The translations under genes were made by a program, and so were the position numbers. A model generated the notes under the pieces. That model did not search any database. It saw only the letters and a list, made by a program, of their open reading frames with translations, and had not been told where the DNA came from. Shown here piece after piece: positions 25,996 through 35,645 of a DNA stretch of 64,000 nucleotides (positions within the stretch are counted from its first letter, which is position 1; each line of letters begins with the position of its first letter). The stretch is from positions 744,001-808,000 of the forward strand of contig NZ_CP018811.1 in the NCBI RefSeq assembly GCF_001922345.1. The letters run 5' to 3'. The stretch is from Paraburkholderia sp. SOS3 (GTDB taxonomy: Bacteria; Pseudomonadota; Gammaproteobacteria; Burkholderiales; Burkholderiaceae).

Positions 25996-26886
25996 ATGTC
26001 TACCCTTTACGAATCCACGCTCCGCTCGCTGCCGCTGCTGGGCCGCGGCAAGGTCCGCGACAACTATGCGGTGGGCAACGACAAGCTGCTGATCGTCACG
26101 ACCGACCGTCTGTCGGCGTTCGACGTGATCATGGGCGAGCCGATTCCGGACAAGGGCCGCGTGCTGAACCAGATGGCCGACTTCTGGTTCGAGAAGCTCA
26201 AGGACATCGTGCCGAATCACCTGACGGGCGTCGCGCCCGAAACGGTCGTCGCGCCGGACGAAGTGGCGCAGGTGAAAGGGCGCGCGGTCGTCGTGAAGAA
26301 GCTCGAGCCGATTCTCGTCGAAGCGGTCGTGCGCGGCTATCTGGCCGGCAGCGGCTGGAAAGACTATCAGGCGACGGGCGCGATCTGCGGCGTCGAACTG
26401 CCGCCTGGCCTGCAGAACGCGCAGAAACTGCCCGAGCCGATTTTCACGCCGGCAGCGAAGGCCGAGATGGGCCATCACGACGAAAACATCACCTATAACG
26501 AAATGGAGCGCCGCATCGGTACCGAGCTGTCGGCGACGATCCGCGACATCTCGATTCGCCTGTACAAGGAGGCCGCCGATTTCGCCGCGACGCGCGGCAT
26601 CATCATCGCGGATACGAAGTTCGAATTCGGCCTCGACAACCACGGCAAGCTGTATCTGATGGACGAAGTGCTGACGGCCGATTCGTCGCGCTTCTGGCCG
26701 GCGGACGAATACAAGGTCGGCACGAACCCGCCTTCTTTCGACAAGCAGTTCGTGCGCGACTGGCTCGAAACGCAACCATGGAAGAAGGAACCGCCGGCGC
26801 CGAAGCTGCCCGACGACGTGGTCGCGAAGACGGCCGGCAAATACCGCGAGGCGCTCGAACGGTTGACCGGGCAGACGCTCGCCTGA
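25996..26886 (+). CDS. purC: SAICAR synthase (phosphoribosylaminoimidazole-succinocarboxamide synthase)
   Basis: PurC joins CAIR and aspartate with ATP in step 8 of purine synthesis. The ATG at 25996 gives 296 residues. The product shows [20 protein letters not shown] (nucleotide loop), [63 protein letters not shown], and [15 protein letters not shown]. An open frame extends upstream of this ATG through the terminator, but the family N-terminus begins here. The size matches the longer, eukaryote-like PurC group. purE and purK follow immediately, forming a purine cluster. Confidence 0.97.
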   Translation: MSTLYESTLRSLPLLGRGKVRDNYAVGNDKLLIVTTDRLSAFDVIMGEPIPDKGRVLNQMADFWFEKLKDIVPNHLTGVAPETVVAPDEVAQVKGRAVVVKKLEPILVEAVVRGYLAGSGWKDYQATGAICGVELPPGLQNAQKLPEPIFTPAAKAEMGHHDENITYNEMERRIGTELSATIRDISIRLYKEAADFAATRGIIIADTKFEFGLDNHGKLYLMDEVLTADSSRFWPADEYKVGTNPPSFDKQFVRDWLETQPWKKEPPAPKLPDDVVAKTAGKYREALERLTGQTLA

Positions 26887-26933
26887 AGCACGCGTGAAAA
26901 CGCATCAAGGACGCATGAAGGAATCCGTAGAAC

Positions 26934-27458
<525 letters not shown>

Positions 27459-27487
27459 ACCCATCGGATCCCGAAGCGACTTTGAAT

Positions 27488-28726
27488 ATGAGTTCTGACA
27501 ACACCCCGGTTTCACCGATTCTGCCCGGCGCATGGCTGGGCATGGTCGGTGGCGGCCAGCTCGGCCGCATGTTCTGCTTCGCCGCGCAGGCGATGGGCTA
27601 TCGCGTGGCCGTGCTCGATCCGGACGAAACGAGCCCGGCCGGTTCGGTCGCGGACAAGCATCTGCGCGCAGCCTACGACGACGAAGCGGCGCTCACCGAA
27701 CTCGCCCGGCTGTGCGCGGCGGTCTCGACGGAATTCGAGAACGTGCCGGCGGCAAGCCTCGATTTTCTGGCGCGCACGACATTCGTGAGTCCCGCGGGAC
27801 GCTGCGTCGCGGTCGCGCAGGACCGGATCGCGGAGAAGCGTTTTATCGCCGCGTCGGGTGTGCCGGTGGCGCCGCATGTGGTGATCGAATCGTCCGATGC
27901 ACTCGCCGCGCTCGGCGACGCCGCGCTCGAAGCGGTACTGCCCGGCATTCTGAAAACCGCGCGCCTCGGCTACGACGGCAAGGGCCAGGTGCGCGTGAAC
28001 AATGCCGACGACGTGCGGCAAGCGCATGCGTCGCTCGGCGGCGTCGCCTGTGTGCTCGAAAAGCGGCTGCCGCTCAAGTTCGAAGTGTCGGCGCTGATCG
28101 CGCGCGGCGCGAACGGCGCGTCGGCCGTCTACGCGCTCGCGCAGAACACGCATCGCGACGGCGTACTGTCGCATACGATCGTCCCCGCGCCTGATGCGAG
28201 TCCGACACTCGTCATGCAGGCGCAGCAGGCGGCGCTGCAGATCGCCGCGAAGCTCGGCTATGTCGGCGTGCTGTGCGTCGAGTTCTTCGTGCTCGAAGAC
28301 GGCTCGCTCGTCGCGAACGAAATGGCGCCGCGGCCGCACAATTCAGGCCACTACACGGTCGACGCGTGTGCCACGAGCCAGTTCGAGCAGCAGGTGCGCG
28401 CGATGACGGCGATGCCGCTTGGCGACACGCGCCAGCATTCGCCGGCGGTCATGCTCAATATTCTCGGCGACGTGTGGTTCCCCGGCAGCGCGAACGATGC
28501 GAAGGGCGCAGGCGCGGCGAAGGGCGGCGCGCACTGCGGCGCCGCGGTGACGCCGCCGTGGCACGAAGTGGCCGCGATGCCGGCCGCGCGCCTGCATCTG
28601 TACGGCAAGGAAGAGGCGCGGCCGGGCCGTAAGATGGGCCATGTGAATTTCACTGCGGCGACGCTCGACGAAGCGCGCACGGCCGCTCGCGATTGCGCGC
28701 GGCTGCTGCATATTCCGACGAGCTGA
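27488..28726 (+). CDS. purK: N5-carboxyaminoimidazole ribonucleotide synthase
   Basis: PurK is an ATP-grasp enzyme that carboxylates AIR with bicarbonate. It has [20 protein letters not shown] near the start, [15 protein letters not shown], the ATP-grasp core [53 protein letters not shown], and [23 protein letters not shown]. From the ATG at 27488 the product has 412 residues. A GTG at 27455 overlapping the purE stop (GTGA) would add 11 residues and is equally plausible as a coupled start. The tail MGHVNFTA is the usual C-terminal motif. Confidence 0.96.
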   Translation: MSSDNTPVSPILPGAWLGMVGGGQLGRMFCFAAQAMGYRVAVLDPDETSPAGSVADKHLRAAYDDEAALTELARLCAAVSTEFENVPAASLDFLARTTFVSPAGRCVAVAQDRIAEKRFIAASGVPVAPHVVIESSDALAALGDAALEAVLPGILKTARLGYDGKGQVRVNNADDVRQAHASLGGVACVLEKRLPLKFEVSALIARGANGASAVYALAQNTHRDGVLSHTIVPAPDASPTLVMQAQQAALQIAAKLGYVGVLCVEFFVLEDGSLVANEMAPRPHNSGHYTVDACATSQFEQQVRAMTAMPLGDTRQHSPAVMLNILGDVWFPGSANDAKGAGAAKGGAHCGAAVTPPWHEVAAMPAARLHLYGKEEARPGRKMGHVNFTAATLDEARTAARDCARLLHIPTS

Positions 28727-28740
28727 AGCCGGTTCCGATC

Positions 28741-29868
28741 ATGCCGGATCAATCGAAACAGCCTGATGGCAAAGTGGGCACATCGGCGTCTCGCGATGGC
28801 GTCGCTGGCGTGAGCGGGCGCGACCGAGACGCTACGCGTGCGCCTGCGCCTTCGCCAATCGACGCCGCGCAAATCGAGCACGCGGCAGCCTTGCTCGATG
28901 CCGGCGAACTCGTGGCGTTTCCGACCGAGACCGTTTATGGTCTTGGCGGCGATGCGCAGAGTCCCGAGGCTGTCGCGCGCATTTACGCGGCGAAGGGGCG
29001 TCCGGCCAATCACCCGGTGATCGTGCATCTCGCGCCGCATGGCGACCCGCGTTACTGGGTCGACCATCTGCCGGCCGACGCGCAGCGGCTGATCGATGCG
29101 TTCTGGCCCGGCCCGCTCACGCTGATCCTGAAACGCGCGGCGCATATCTCTGCCGCCGTCAGCGGCGGGCAGGATTCGGTCGGCTTGCGCTGTCCGTCGC
29201 ATCCGGTCGCGCAGGCGCTGCTCGACGCGTTCAGCGCGCGTCGCGGCGGACATGGCGGCGTCGCGGCGCCGTCGGCAAACCGTTTTGGTCACGTCAGCCC
29301 GACGACGGCGCAGCATGTGCGCGACGAGTTCGGCGCGGCGCTTCATGTGCTCGATGGCGGGCCGTCGAATGTCGGCATTGAATCGACGATCGTCGATCTG
29401 TCGCGCGGCTTTCCAGCGCTGCTTCGTCCCGGACATGTGACGCCGCAAGACATCGCCAAGGTGCTCGGCGAGATGCCGCGGCTGCCCGATGGCTCCGATG
29501 CGACGGCGCCGCGAGCATCGGGTACGTTGAAGGCGCACTATGCGCCGCGCACGCCGCTCGCGCTGTTGCCGTTCGATGCGCTCGAGCCGCTGCTCGCGGC
29601 CGCGCGCGATGCAGGCGAGCGTGTCGCACTGGTCGCGCGCGCTTCGCGCGCGGGGCGTTGGGCCGATGCCGATGGCGTTCACTTCGTCGCCGCGCCCGAA
29701 GACCCGCATGCCTATGCGCGCGATCTGTACGGACTGCTGCGCGCGCTCGATCGTGCAAACGTCGCGCGAATTCTGATCGAGAAGCTGCCGGATACGCTCG
29801 CGTGGATCGCGGTCAACGATCGGCTCGGCCGTGCCGCGGCTGCATTCGAGGCATCGGGCGCCGACTAG
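28741..29868 (+). CDS. tsaC: Threonylcarbamoyl-AMP synthase, Sua5/YrdC two-domain type
   Basis: This enzyme makes threonylcarbamoyl-AMP from threonine, bicarbonate and ATP for the t6A37 modification of ANN-decoding tRNAs. After a disordered N-terminus of about 40 residues, the YrdC domain shows AFPTETVYGLGGDAQSPEAV, AKGRPANHPVIVHL, FWPGPLTLIL, VGLRCPSHPVAQALL and the binding loop APSANRFGHVSPTTAQHV. A linker PRASGTLKAHYAPRTPLAL leads to a smaller Sua5 domain, so this is the long Sua5 form (375 residues) rather than the short TsaC. The ATG at 28741 lies 14 bases after the purK stop. Confidence 0.94.
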   Translation: MPDQSKQPDGKVGTSASRDGVAGVSGRDRDATRAPAPSPIDAAQIEHAAALLDAGELVAFPTETVYGLGGDAQSPEAVARIYAAKGRPANHPVIVHLAPHGDPRYWVDHLPADAQRLIDAFWPGPLTLILKRAAHISAAVSGGQDSVGLRCPSHPVAQALLDAFSARRGGHGGVAAPSANRFGHVSPTTAQHVRDEFGAALHVLDGGPSNVGIESTIVDLSRGFPALLRPGHVTPQDIAKVLGEMPRLPDGSDATAPRASGTLKAHYAPRTPLALLPFDALEPLLAAARDAGERVALVARASRAGRWADADGVHFVAAPEDPHAYARDLYGLLRALDRANVARILIEKLPDTLAWIAVNDRLGRAAAAFEASGAD

Positions 29869-29873
29869 GCCCG

Positions 29874-29909
29874 AAAAAAATGCCCAACCAGGCAAACGGA
29901 TTGGGCATT
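29874..29909 (-). terminator. Intrinsic terminator, mainly for the minus-strand GDSL gene
   Basis: AATGCCCAA and TTGGGCATT form a 9-bp stem around a 13-base loop. On the minus strand the stem is followed by a run of seven T, making a good terminator for the convergent lipoprotein gene ending at 30013. On the plus strand it lies just after the tsaC stop but has a poor T-run. Confidence 0.8.
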
Positions 29910-29945
29910 CTTGTCTGGCGCGACACGCGCGAAAAATAGCCGCGT

Positions 29946-29977
29946 AATCGTGTACTCGTGTACTCGTGTACTCGTGT
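29946..29977. repeat. 8-bp tandem repeat, four units
   Basis: ACTCGTGT occurs three times in tandem, preceded by AATCGTGT, in the convergent spacer between tsaC and the GDSL gene. Such short arrays vary in copy number by slippage. Confidence 0.85.
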
Positions 29978-30012
29978 AATCGCGCGCCGACCGCCGCACT
30001 ACGCCTCGCGCC

Positions 30013-31170
30013 TCACTTCCCAAGCCCCGTCGCCGCGATGGCCTGCTCGACGTTCGCTGCGAACAGCGCGTGCAAATGCGTAGTCGGGTGAATCGTATCG
30101 GCGAACATGTAGCTCTGGTCCGCGCCCGCCACCGTGTAGAGCTGCGGCGAGCAGAACAGCGACGACGCAAACGCACTCGGATCCGATTCGCCGAACTGCT
30201 GCGCCGCGGCCTGCATCTCCGCGAGCTTGCACGCGGTGCCCGTATTGGACACGGTAAATCCGTTCGCCTGATAGTTCGCCACCGCGTTGTCGATCCACTG
30301 ATCGGTCTGCACGTAGATCACCTTGCTCATCAGGCCGGTGGCGGCGAGCGTGCCCGCGAGCGACTGGTTGAACGCGCCGACGAGCGTCTTGAACAACTGC
30401 TGACCCGACGGTCCGGAACTGACACCGAGCGGTGCAACGGCAATATCGGGGACATTCGCGACCACGACATGCGTCGCGCCGGCCGCGAGGACGGGCGCGA
30501 CCACTTGCTGCACCATTTGCTGCGCGGTGGCGACGAGCGTATTGGCCTGTGCGCTGACCGCCTGAAGCGTCGCCGTATTCACATCCACGCCTTGCGCGAC
30601 GGCCGCCTGAATCGTCGCTTGCGCGGTTTCTGCCGCGACCAGCACGTCGTTCGCGCCGCCTTCGACGAGCACCAGTTGACCGGCATTGAAGCCGCCGTGC
30701 GCGGACAGGTAGTTCTGCACCTGTGTCACGAGCGGCACGGTTGTCGCTTGCGCATACGGAGGCAGGTTCGCGGGCGCATGTCCGATGCCGTTCGGGCCGC
30801 TCACGAGCGAGCCGCCTTGCGCATAGTCGAGCCCCGTCGATGCGACGAGCGGTTGACCGAAGCCGCCGAGATAAGCGGGCGTCAAGGCGCCGCCGTAGTA
30901 TTCGGCGACTTTCTGCGTCCAGACTTCGCCCGGGTTCGTCGTGAATCGGCCGCCGCCGAAGTTTGCCGTGATGACTGGCGAATAGGTGCCGGCGTCGGAA
31001 AGGCTCGTGCCGAACGACACGACCTGCAAATTGACGCCGCCCGCCGGCGCGCTGCTCGTGTTGCTATTGTTGTCTCCGCCGCCGCATGCGGCGAGCACCG
31101 CGAATGCGGCGCTCGCAATACCGATCTGCGCGGCGCGCCGCAGGCGGGACGGCAGTGATGCTTGCTTCAT
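30013..31170 (-). CDS. SGNH/GDSL-family lipoprotein hydrolase
   Basis: A 385-residue exported esterase-like lipoprotein. The signal peptide ends in the lipobox LAAC at Cys29, followed by a Gly/Asn/Ser linker. The nucleophile block reads VVSFGTSLSDAGTYSP: Ser56 is kept, but the usual Asp of the GDSL motif is Thr55. Block III is EGGANDVL with the conserved Gly and Asn, and block V is DTIHPTTHLH with the Asp-x-x-His pair, so the catalytic set is otherwise complete. Lipid or acyl esters are likely substrates by family, but the actual one is unknown. It stands alone, with a terminator downstream. Confidence 0.9.
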   Translation of the reverse strand: MKQASLPSRLRRAAQIGIASAAFAVLAACGGGDNNSNTSSAPAGGVNLQVVSFGTSLSDAGTYSPVITANFGGGRFTTNPGEVWTQKVAEYYGGALTPAYLGGFGQPLVASTGLDYAQGGSLVSGPNGIGHAPANLPPYAQATTVPLVTQVQNYLSAHGGFNAGQLVLVEGGANDVLVAAETAQATIQAAVAQGVDVNTATLQAVSAQANTLVATAQQMVQQVVAPVLAAGATHVVVANVPDIAVAPLGVSSGPSGQQLFKTLVGAFNQSLAGTLAATGLMSKVIYVQTDQWIDNAVANYQANGFTVSNTGTACKLAEMQAAAQQFGESDPSAFASSLFCSPQLYTVAGADQSYMFADTIHPTTHLHALFAANVEQAIAATGLGK

Positions 31171-31639
31171 GTTGTCTCCGGTCTTCTCGTTTATGTAGCG
31201 GGCATCGGAGCCCTATGCCGCAAGATGGACGCGCCGCGCGCGATGCGAGCCGCGTCTTGACGCCTGTTCGGTGCTGGGCGGTCGTCCGGTTGAACGGCAT
31301 GTCGAACTGATACTTGAGTGCAATGCAATGCGGATCGCAGCACCCTGCACGGCTACGCCGGTTGCTGCAAGGCGATGACCGACGCAAAGACAGGCGCGAG
31401 CGATTCCATATTGAGTGGCATTGATGTCTCCCTCCGGGGCGCGCGCAACTGCATGCCGTTACGTCGTCGCATGCTGCCGCTGACGCGATCGTTGTAGTTT
31501 GATTTTCATAAGCGCATCGACCGCAATACGCTGCGATGAGTCGCAACAGGCCACGTTGGCCGCGTAGATCACGGCGAGCGCTGCCCGACAGCGTACACGC
31601 TTCGCTCTGCGCGCGCGCACGCGTTGCTAGAAGGATTCC
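31171..31639. other. 469-base spacer between dacB and the GDSL gene
   Basis: Both flanking genes are on the minus strand. The only coding hint is a 22-codon frame with a strong ribosome site (listed separately). No clear promoter or terminator was recognised. Confidence 0.3.
31353..31421 (-). CDS. Possible 22-residue small protein or leader peptide
   Basis: On the minus strand GGAGGGAGACATCA precedes an ATG at 31421, an exceptionally good Shine-Dalgarno sequence at normal spacing. The frame encodes MPLNMESLAPVFASVIALQQ plus two residues and stops at 31353. It lies 182 bases upstream of the GDSL lipoprotein start in the same direction. The product is mildly hydrophobic and too short to assign. 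It could be a small protein, a leader peptide or a chance frame. Confidence 0.3.
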   Translation of the reverse strand: MPLNMESLAPVFASVIALQQPA

Positions 31640-33283
31640 TCAATGCGCGCCGCGCTTCGGGTTTTTCCTTAGCTTGCTGCGCCGCGGCTCAGTTGCCGGT
31701 TCGGCAGCAGGTTCGGCGAGCGATGCGGTCAAGGCCGCTTGCGGCCCCTGATAGACCCATTCGAGCAGGCTGTCATGCGCGGCGCGCGCGGCTTCGGCAT
31801 GCGGATCGTTGATGAGGCTCACGACGACATAGCTGAAGCCATCGGCCGACGCGACGTAACCGGCAATCGCGCGTACATCGCGCAGCGTGCCGGTCTTGAT
31901 ATGCGCATTGCCGTTGACGGGCTCGCGCGTCAAGCGATGGCGCATCGTGCCGTCGACGCCCGCGATCGGCAGCGAATCGACGAACACCTGCGCGACCGGG
32001 CTCGCGTTCGCCGCCTGCAGCACGTCGGCGAGCGACAGCGCCGTGACCTGCTCGTTGCGCGACAGGCCCGAACCGTTTTCGAGCGTCAGATACTCGGTCG
32101 GCAGTCCGCTGCCCTGCATGAACGAATCGATCGCGCGGATCGACTTCGCCGGCGTCGCGGGCGGTTTGTTTTCGACGGCGCCGATCGTCAGGAACAGATT
32201 GCGCGCCATCGTGTTGTTGCTGAATTTATTGATGTCGTGAACGATGTCGGACAGGACCGGGCTCAGATGCGTGGCAACGAGCCGCGCGCCGACCGGCACG
32301 GCGCCTTCGCGCGTCGTGCCGCTGAAGGTGCCGCCGGTCTGCTTCCACAGCGCGAGGAAGCCGCCTGCGAAAAATGCCGAATGATCGAGCGTCGCGACGT
32401 TGATGGTCCGGTCGCCGCAGCGCATCGGGTAGTTGCCGTCGAACGATGCCGTGACGAGGCCGCCCGCTTCGGGCGTGACGACCGGATTGAGCGCGCTCAG
32501 CTCGCCGCGGCACGGACCGCCGGTCGCGCGCAGACGGTTGTCGATCTGCAGTTGCGCGAGCGCCGGCAGTACGTCGATTGCGACGCGGCCATCCGGCGAC
32601 GGCGTCAGCGTGAACGACAGCGACTTGAATGCATACAGCAGCGGGTCCGGGCCGACGTTGTACGGCGCTTCGGTGTCGTCGTCGAAAGCGGGCAGGTCGC
32701 GCGTCGACGGATCGAAGAAACGCTTGTCGAGCACGAGCGCGCCGTCGATGCCGGTGATGCCCGCGCGGTGGATTTTCTGCACGAGGTCGATCAGTTCCTC
32801 GGGCACGAGCTTCGGATCGCCGGTGCCCTGGATGTACAGATTGCCGTGCAGCACGCCGTTCGGATCGACGTTGCCGTCCGCGTACGCGGTCGTGCGCCAG
32901 CGGTAATCCGCGCCGAGCATCGACAGGCCCGCGTAGGTCGTGACGAGCTTCATCGTCGAGGCCGGCATCATCGGCTTGCCGGCATTCAGTGCAAGCATCG
33001 GCGTGCGATCGCCGACCTTCTCGACGACCACGCTGACCGCCGACAGCGGCACATGCGCGCGCTGCAGGCCTGCCATCACGGCGGGCGGCAGCTCCGTCGT
33101 CACGTTGACCGACGGGTGCTGCGTTTTTTTCCGCGCCTGCGCGGGCGCCGCGCAGACGAGCGCGGCACACGCGAACAGCACGGCGGCGCTGCGTGAAAAA
33201 TATCGTGCGTACGAAGAAATGCGGACAGGGCGGCGGGAGCGACGGGAGCCGCGAATAAGCGCAGAAAATGATGCGGGCGTCAT
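31640..33283 (-). CDS. dacB: D-alanyl-D-alanine carboxypeptidase/endopeptidase (PBP4)
   Basis: A periplasmic low-molecular-weight penicillin-binding protein that trims peptidoglycan stem peptides and cuts cross-links. From the ATG at 33283 it has 547 residues, with a basic N-terminus and signal peptide ending near APAQA at residue 50. The three active-site motifs are present: S109-T-M-K112 (ASTMKLV), SNN in NKFSNNTMARN, and KTG in HIKTGTLRDV. PLLYAFKSLSF and LENGSGLSRNE are further family marks. The Arg/Lys-rich C-terminal tail is unusual. A frame continues upstream to 33412 but has no signal-like start. The gene is divergent from the QseBC-like pair. Confidence 0.93.
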   Translation of the reverse strand: MTPASFSALIRGSRRSRRPVRISSYARYFSRSAAVLFACAALVCAAPAQARKKTQHPSVNVTTELPPAVMAGLQRAHVPLSAVSVVVEKVGDRTPMLALNAGKPMMPASTMKLVTTYAGLSMLGADYRWRTTAYADGNVDPNGVLHGNLYIQGTGDPKLVPEELIDLVQKIHRAGITGIDGALVLDKRFFDPSTRDLPAFDDDTEAPYNVGPDPLLYAFKSLSFTLTPSPDGRVAIDVLPALAQLQIDNRLRATGGPCRGELSALNPVVTPEAGGLVTASFDGNYPMRCGDRTINVATLDHSAFFAGGFLALWKQTGGTFSGTTREGAVPVGARLVATHLSPVLSDIVHDINKFSNNTMARNLFLTIGAVENKPPATPAKSIRAIDSFMQGSGLPTEYLTLENGSGLSRNEQVTALSLADVLQAANASPVAQVFVDSLPIAGVDGTMRHRLTREPVNGNAHIKTGTLRDVRAIAGYVASADGFSYVVVSLINDPHAEAARAAHDSLLEWVYQGPQAALTASLAEPAAEPATEPRRSKLRKNPKRGAH

Positions 33284-33563
33284 GTACGGTCGATCTTCGG
33301 GAAAGCTTTCGTATTCGGGTCTTGCTGCGGCGCGCGACGCCCACGCCGTGGATTGTGTGCGGCCAGCACCGGCAGCGCAAGCGCGGCGTGCGCGCATGAA
33401 GCGCAAATGCAACTACGTGCCGGCGCGTTGCCGGCAACTCGCCGGCGCGCAAAAGCGCTCATTGTAGAGAGTTGCCGCGCCGCTGCGCAAAAAAGCCGTT
33501 CGTCGCGAGCTTTCGTAAGCGGGCGCTAGAATGCAGGCTTCTCCTCCGCGGATTACGAAAGCC

Positions 33564-34226
33564 ATGCGCATACTGCTTGTCGAAGACGACCGGATGATCG
33601 CCGAAGGCGTACGCAAGGCGCTGCGCGGCGAAGGCTTCGCAGTCGACTGGGTGCAGGACGGCGAAGCGGCGCTCAGCGCCGTCTCGGGCGAACCGTACGA
33701 TCTGATGCTGCTCGACCTCGGGCTGCCCAAGCGCGACGGCCTCGATGTGTTGCGCACGGTGCGCACGCGCGGGCTGTCGGTGCCGGTGCTGATCGTCACC
33801 GCGCGCGACGCGGTGGCCGATCGCGTGAAAGGCCTCGATGCGGGCGCCGACGACTATCTCGTGAAGCCGTTCGACCTCGACGAACTCGGCGCGCGCATGC
33901 GCGCGTTGATCCGCCGCCAGTCGGGCCGCAGCGATTCGACGATCCGCCACGGCGCGCTCACGCTCGATCCGGCTTCGCACCAGGTGACGCTCGATGGCGC
34001 GCCGGTCGCGCTGTCCGCGCGCGAATTCGCGTTGCTCGCCGCGTTGCTCGCGCGGCCCGGCGCAGTGCTGTCGAAAAGCCAGCTCGAAGAAAAAATGTAC
34101 GGCTGGGGCGAGGAAATCGGCAGCAACACCGTCGAGGTGTATATCCATGCGCTGCGCAAGAAGCTCGGCGCGGACCTGATTCGCAACGTACGCGGCCTCG
34201 GCTACATGATCGCGAAGGAAGCCTGA
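33564..34226 (+). CDS. OmpR-family response regulator, QseB/PmrA-like
   Basis: A 220-residue response regulator. The receiver domain has Asp8/Asp9, phospho-acceptor Asp51 in LMLLDLGLPKRDG and Lys near 101 in YLVKPFDLDELGARM. The winged-helix domain contains the subgroup signature KMYGWGEEIGSNTVEVYIHALRKKLG, typical of QseB and PmrA. The ATG at 33564 begins the receiver motif MRILLVEDD; upstream in-frame codons are not conserved-looking. A -10-like TAGAAT lies at 33527-33532. The kinase gene follows after 4 bases. QseBC and PmrAB respond to envelope stress, metals or quorum-related signals elsewhere; the cue here is unknown. Confidence 0.92.
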   Translation: MRILLVEDDRMIAEGVRKALRGEGFAVDWVQDGEAALSAVSGEPYDLMLLDLGLPKRDGLDVLRTVRTRGLSVPVLIVTARDAVADRVKGLDAGADDYLVKPFDLDELGARMRALIRRQSGRSDSTIRHGALTLDPASHQVTLDGAPVALSAREFALLAALLARPGAVLSKSQLEEKMYGWGEEIGSNTVEVYIHALRKKLGADLIRNVRGLGYMIAKEA

Positions 34227-34230
34227 CACG

Positions 34231-35532
34231 ATGCGTTCGATTCGTCGTCAACTGCTGTTCTGGCTGCTTGCAATCGTGCTGCTCGGCGTCGGTATCGCGG
34301 GCTGGCTCATTTACCGTCAGGCGCTCGCCGAAGCGAACGAACTGTTCGACTATCAGCTGCAGGAAATCGCGGCGGCGCTGCCGGCCGAACCGTTCTCGCA
34401 AATTCTGAGCTCGCGCGATACCGGCGATGAAGGCATCGTGCTGCAGATCTGGAATCGCAATGGCGTACTGATGTATTACTCGCATCCGCGTGCGCCGCTC
34501 GCACCGCGCGCCGAACTCGGCTTTTCCACCGAGCGCACCGAGCGCGGCGACTGGCGCGTCTATGGCGCGATCGTCGGCGACAACGTCGTGCAGCTCGCGC
34601 AGCCGCTGTCGGTGCGCAACCGGCTTGCGGCAAACGTCGCGCTGCGCACGCTGTGGCCGCTGATCGTGCTGCTGCCGCTGCTCGGCGTCGCGGTATGGGC
34701 CGTGGTCGGCCGCGGCCTTGCGCCGCTGCGCCGGGTGACCGGCGCGCTCGATACGCGCCATCCGGAAGCGCTCGATCCGTTGCCCGATTCGCGTTTGCCG
34801 CTCGAAGTGCGGCCGCTCGTGCGCGCGTTGAACGGCCTGCTCGAACGGCTCGCCGCCGCGCTCGATACGCAGAAGGCGTTTGTCGCCGATGCCGCGCACG
34901 AATTGCGCACGCCGCTCGCGGCCGTGCAGATTCAGGCGCAGCTCGTCGCGCGCGCGCATGACGACGCCGCGCGCAGCGAAGCGCTCGCCGATCTGCAAGC
35001 GGGCGTCACGCGCGCGACGCGTCTTGCCGAGCAGTTGCTTGCACTCGCGCGCGCGGAGCCCGATGGCCGCGAAGCGGCGAACTCCGTCGATCTCGATGCG
35101 CTGCTGCACGACTGCGTCATGGCTTACGCACCGCTTGCCGGCAAGCGCGGCGTCGATCTCGGCATCGAGCGCAATGAAGCCGCGCACGTGCGCGGCGATC
35201 TCGAAGCGCTGCGCGTGCTCTTCAACAACCTTATCGACAACGCGACGAAATACACGCCGAGCGGCGGGCGCGTCGATGTCTGCGTGTTGATGCAGGACGG
35301 GCATCCGGTCGTCAGGATCGCCGATAGCGGACCGGGGATTCCGCTCGAGGAACGCACGCGCGTATTCGACCGTTTCTATCGCGTCGGTGAAGGCGCGAGT
35401 CGCGTGCGCACCGATGTCGCGGGCAGCGGACTTGGGCTCGCGATCGTGCGGCGCATCGCGCTTCAGCATCATGCCGTCGTCACGCTCGGCGACTCGAAGG
35501 CAGGCGGGCTGCTCGTCACGGTCACGTTCTGA
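34231..35532 (+). CDS. Sensor histidine kinase, QseC/PmrB-like
   Basis: The 433-residue inner-membrane partner of the preceding regulator. Membrane helices lie near residues 7-27 and 142-160 and enclose a periplasmic sensor domain of about 115 residues. A HAMP linker (GRGLAPLRRVTGALD) follows, then the phospho-acceptor box DAAHELRTPLAAVQ with His223 and the ATP-binding motifs NLIDNATKYTPSGG, IADSGPGIPLEERTRVFDRFYR and GSGLGLAIVRRIA. The arrangement matches QseC. The gene ends about 110 bases before htrA, whose upstream region has a direct repeat suited to this regulator family. Confidence 0.92.
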   Translation: MRSIRRQLLFWLLAIVLLGVGIAGWLIYRQALAEANELFDYQLQEIAAALPAEPFSQILSSRDTGDEGIVLQIWNRNGVLMYYSHPRAPLAPRAELGFSTERTERGDWRVYGAIVGDNVVQLAQPLSVRNRLAANVALRTLWPLIVLLPLLGVAVWAVVGRGLAPLRRVTGALDTRHPEALDPLPDSRLPLEVRPLVRALNGLLERLAAALDTQKAFVADAAHELRTPLAAVQIQAQLVARAHDDAARSEALADLQAGVTRATRLAEQLLALARAEPDGREAANSVDLDALLHDCVMAYAPLAGKRGVDLGIERNEAAHVRGDLEALRVLFNNLIDNATKYTPSGGRVDVCVLMQDGHPVVRIADSGPGIPLEERTRVFDRFYRVGEGASRVRTDVAGSGLGLAIVRRIALQHHAVVTLGDSKAGGLLVTVTF

Positions 35533-35569
35533 AACGCCCTGTTTTATGGCGAATTTCCGAAACAGTCTG

Positions 35570-35586
35570 TTTAAGATTGTTTTAAG
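35570..35586 (+). promoter_or_regulatory. PmrA/QseB-like direct-repeat box upstream of htrA
   Basis: TTTAAG-ATTGT-TTTAAG is a direct repeat of YTTAAG hexamers with 5-base spacing, i.e. an 11-bp period. This is the arrangement bound by PmrA/QseB-type OmpR regulators. It lies 60 bases before the htrA start and directly after a QseBC-like operon. Binding is inferred from motif and context. Confidence 0.6.
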
Positions 35587-35645
35587 CGACGCCGCTTACT
35601 CTGCGACACATCGAGAAATCATTCTCCCTGTCTGGAGTAAGAACG

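Noticed and set aside
29946..29977. Tandem repeats considered as a CRISPR array
   Set aside because: The units are 8 bases, directly adjacent, with no spacers and no cas genes nearby.
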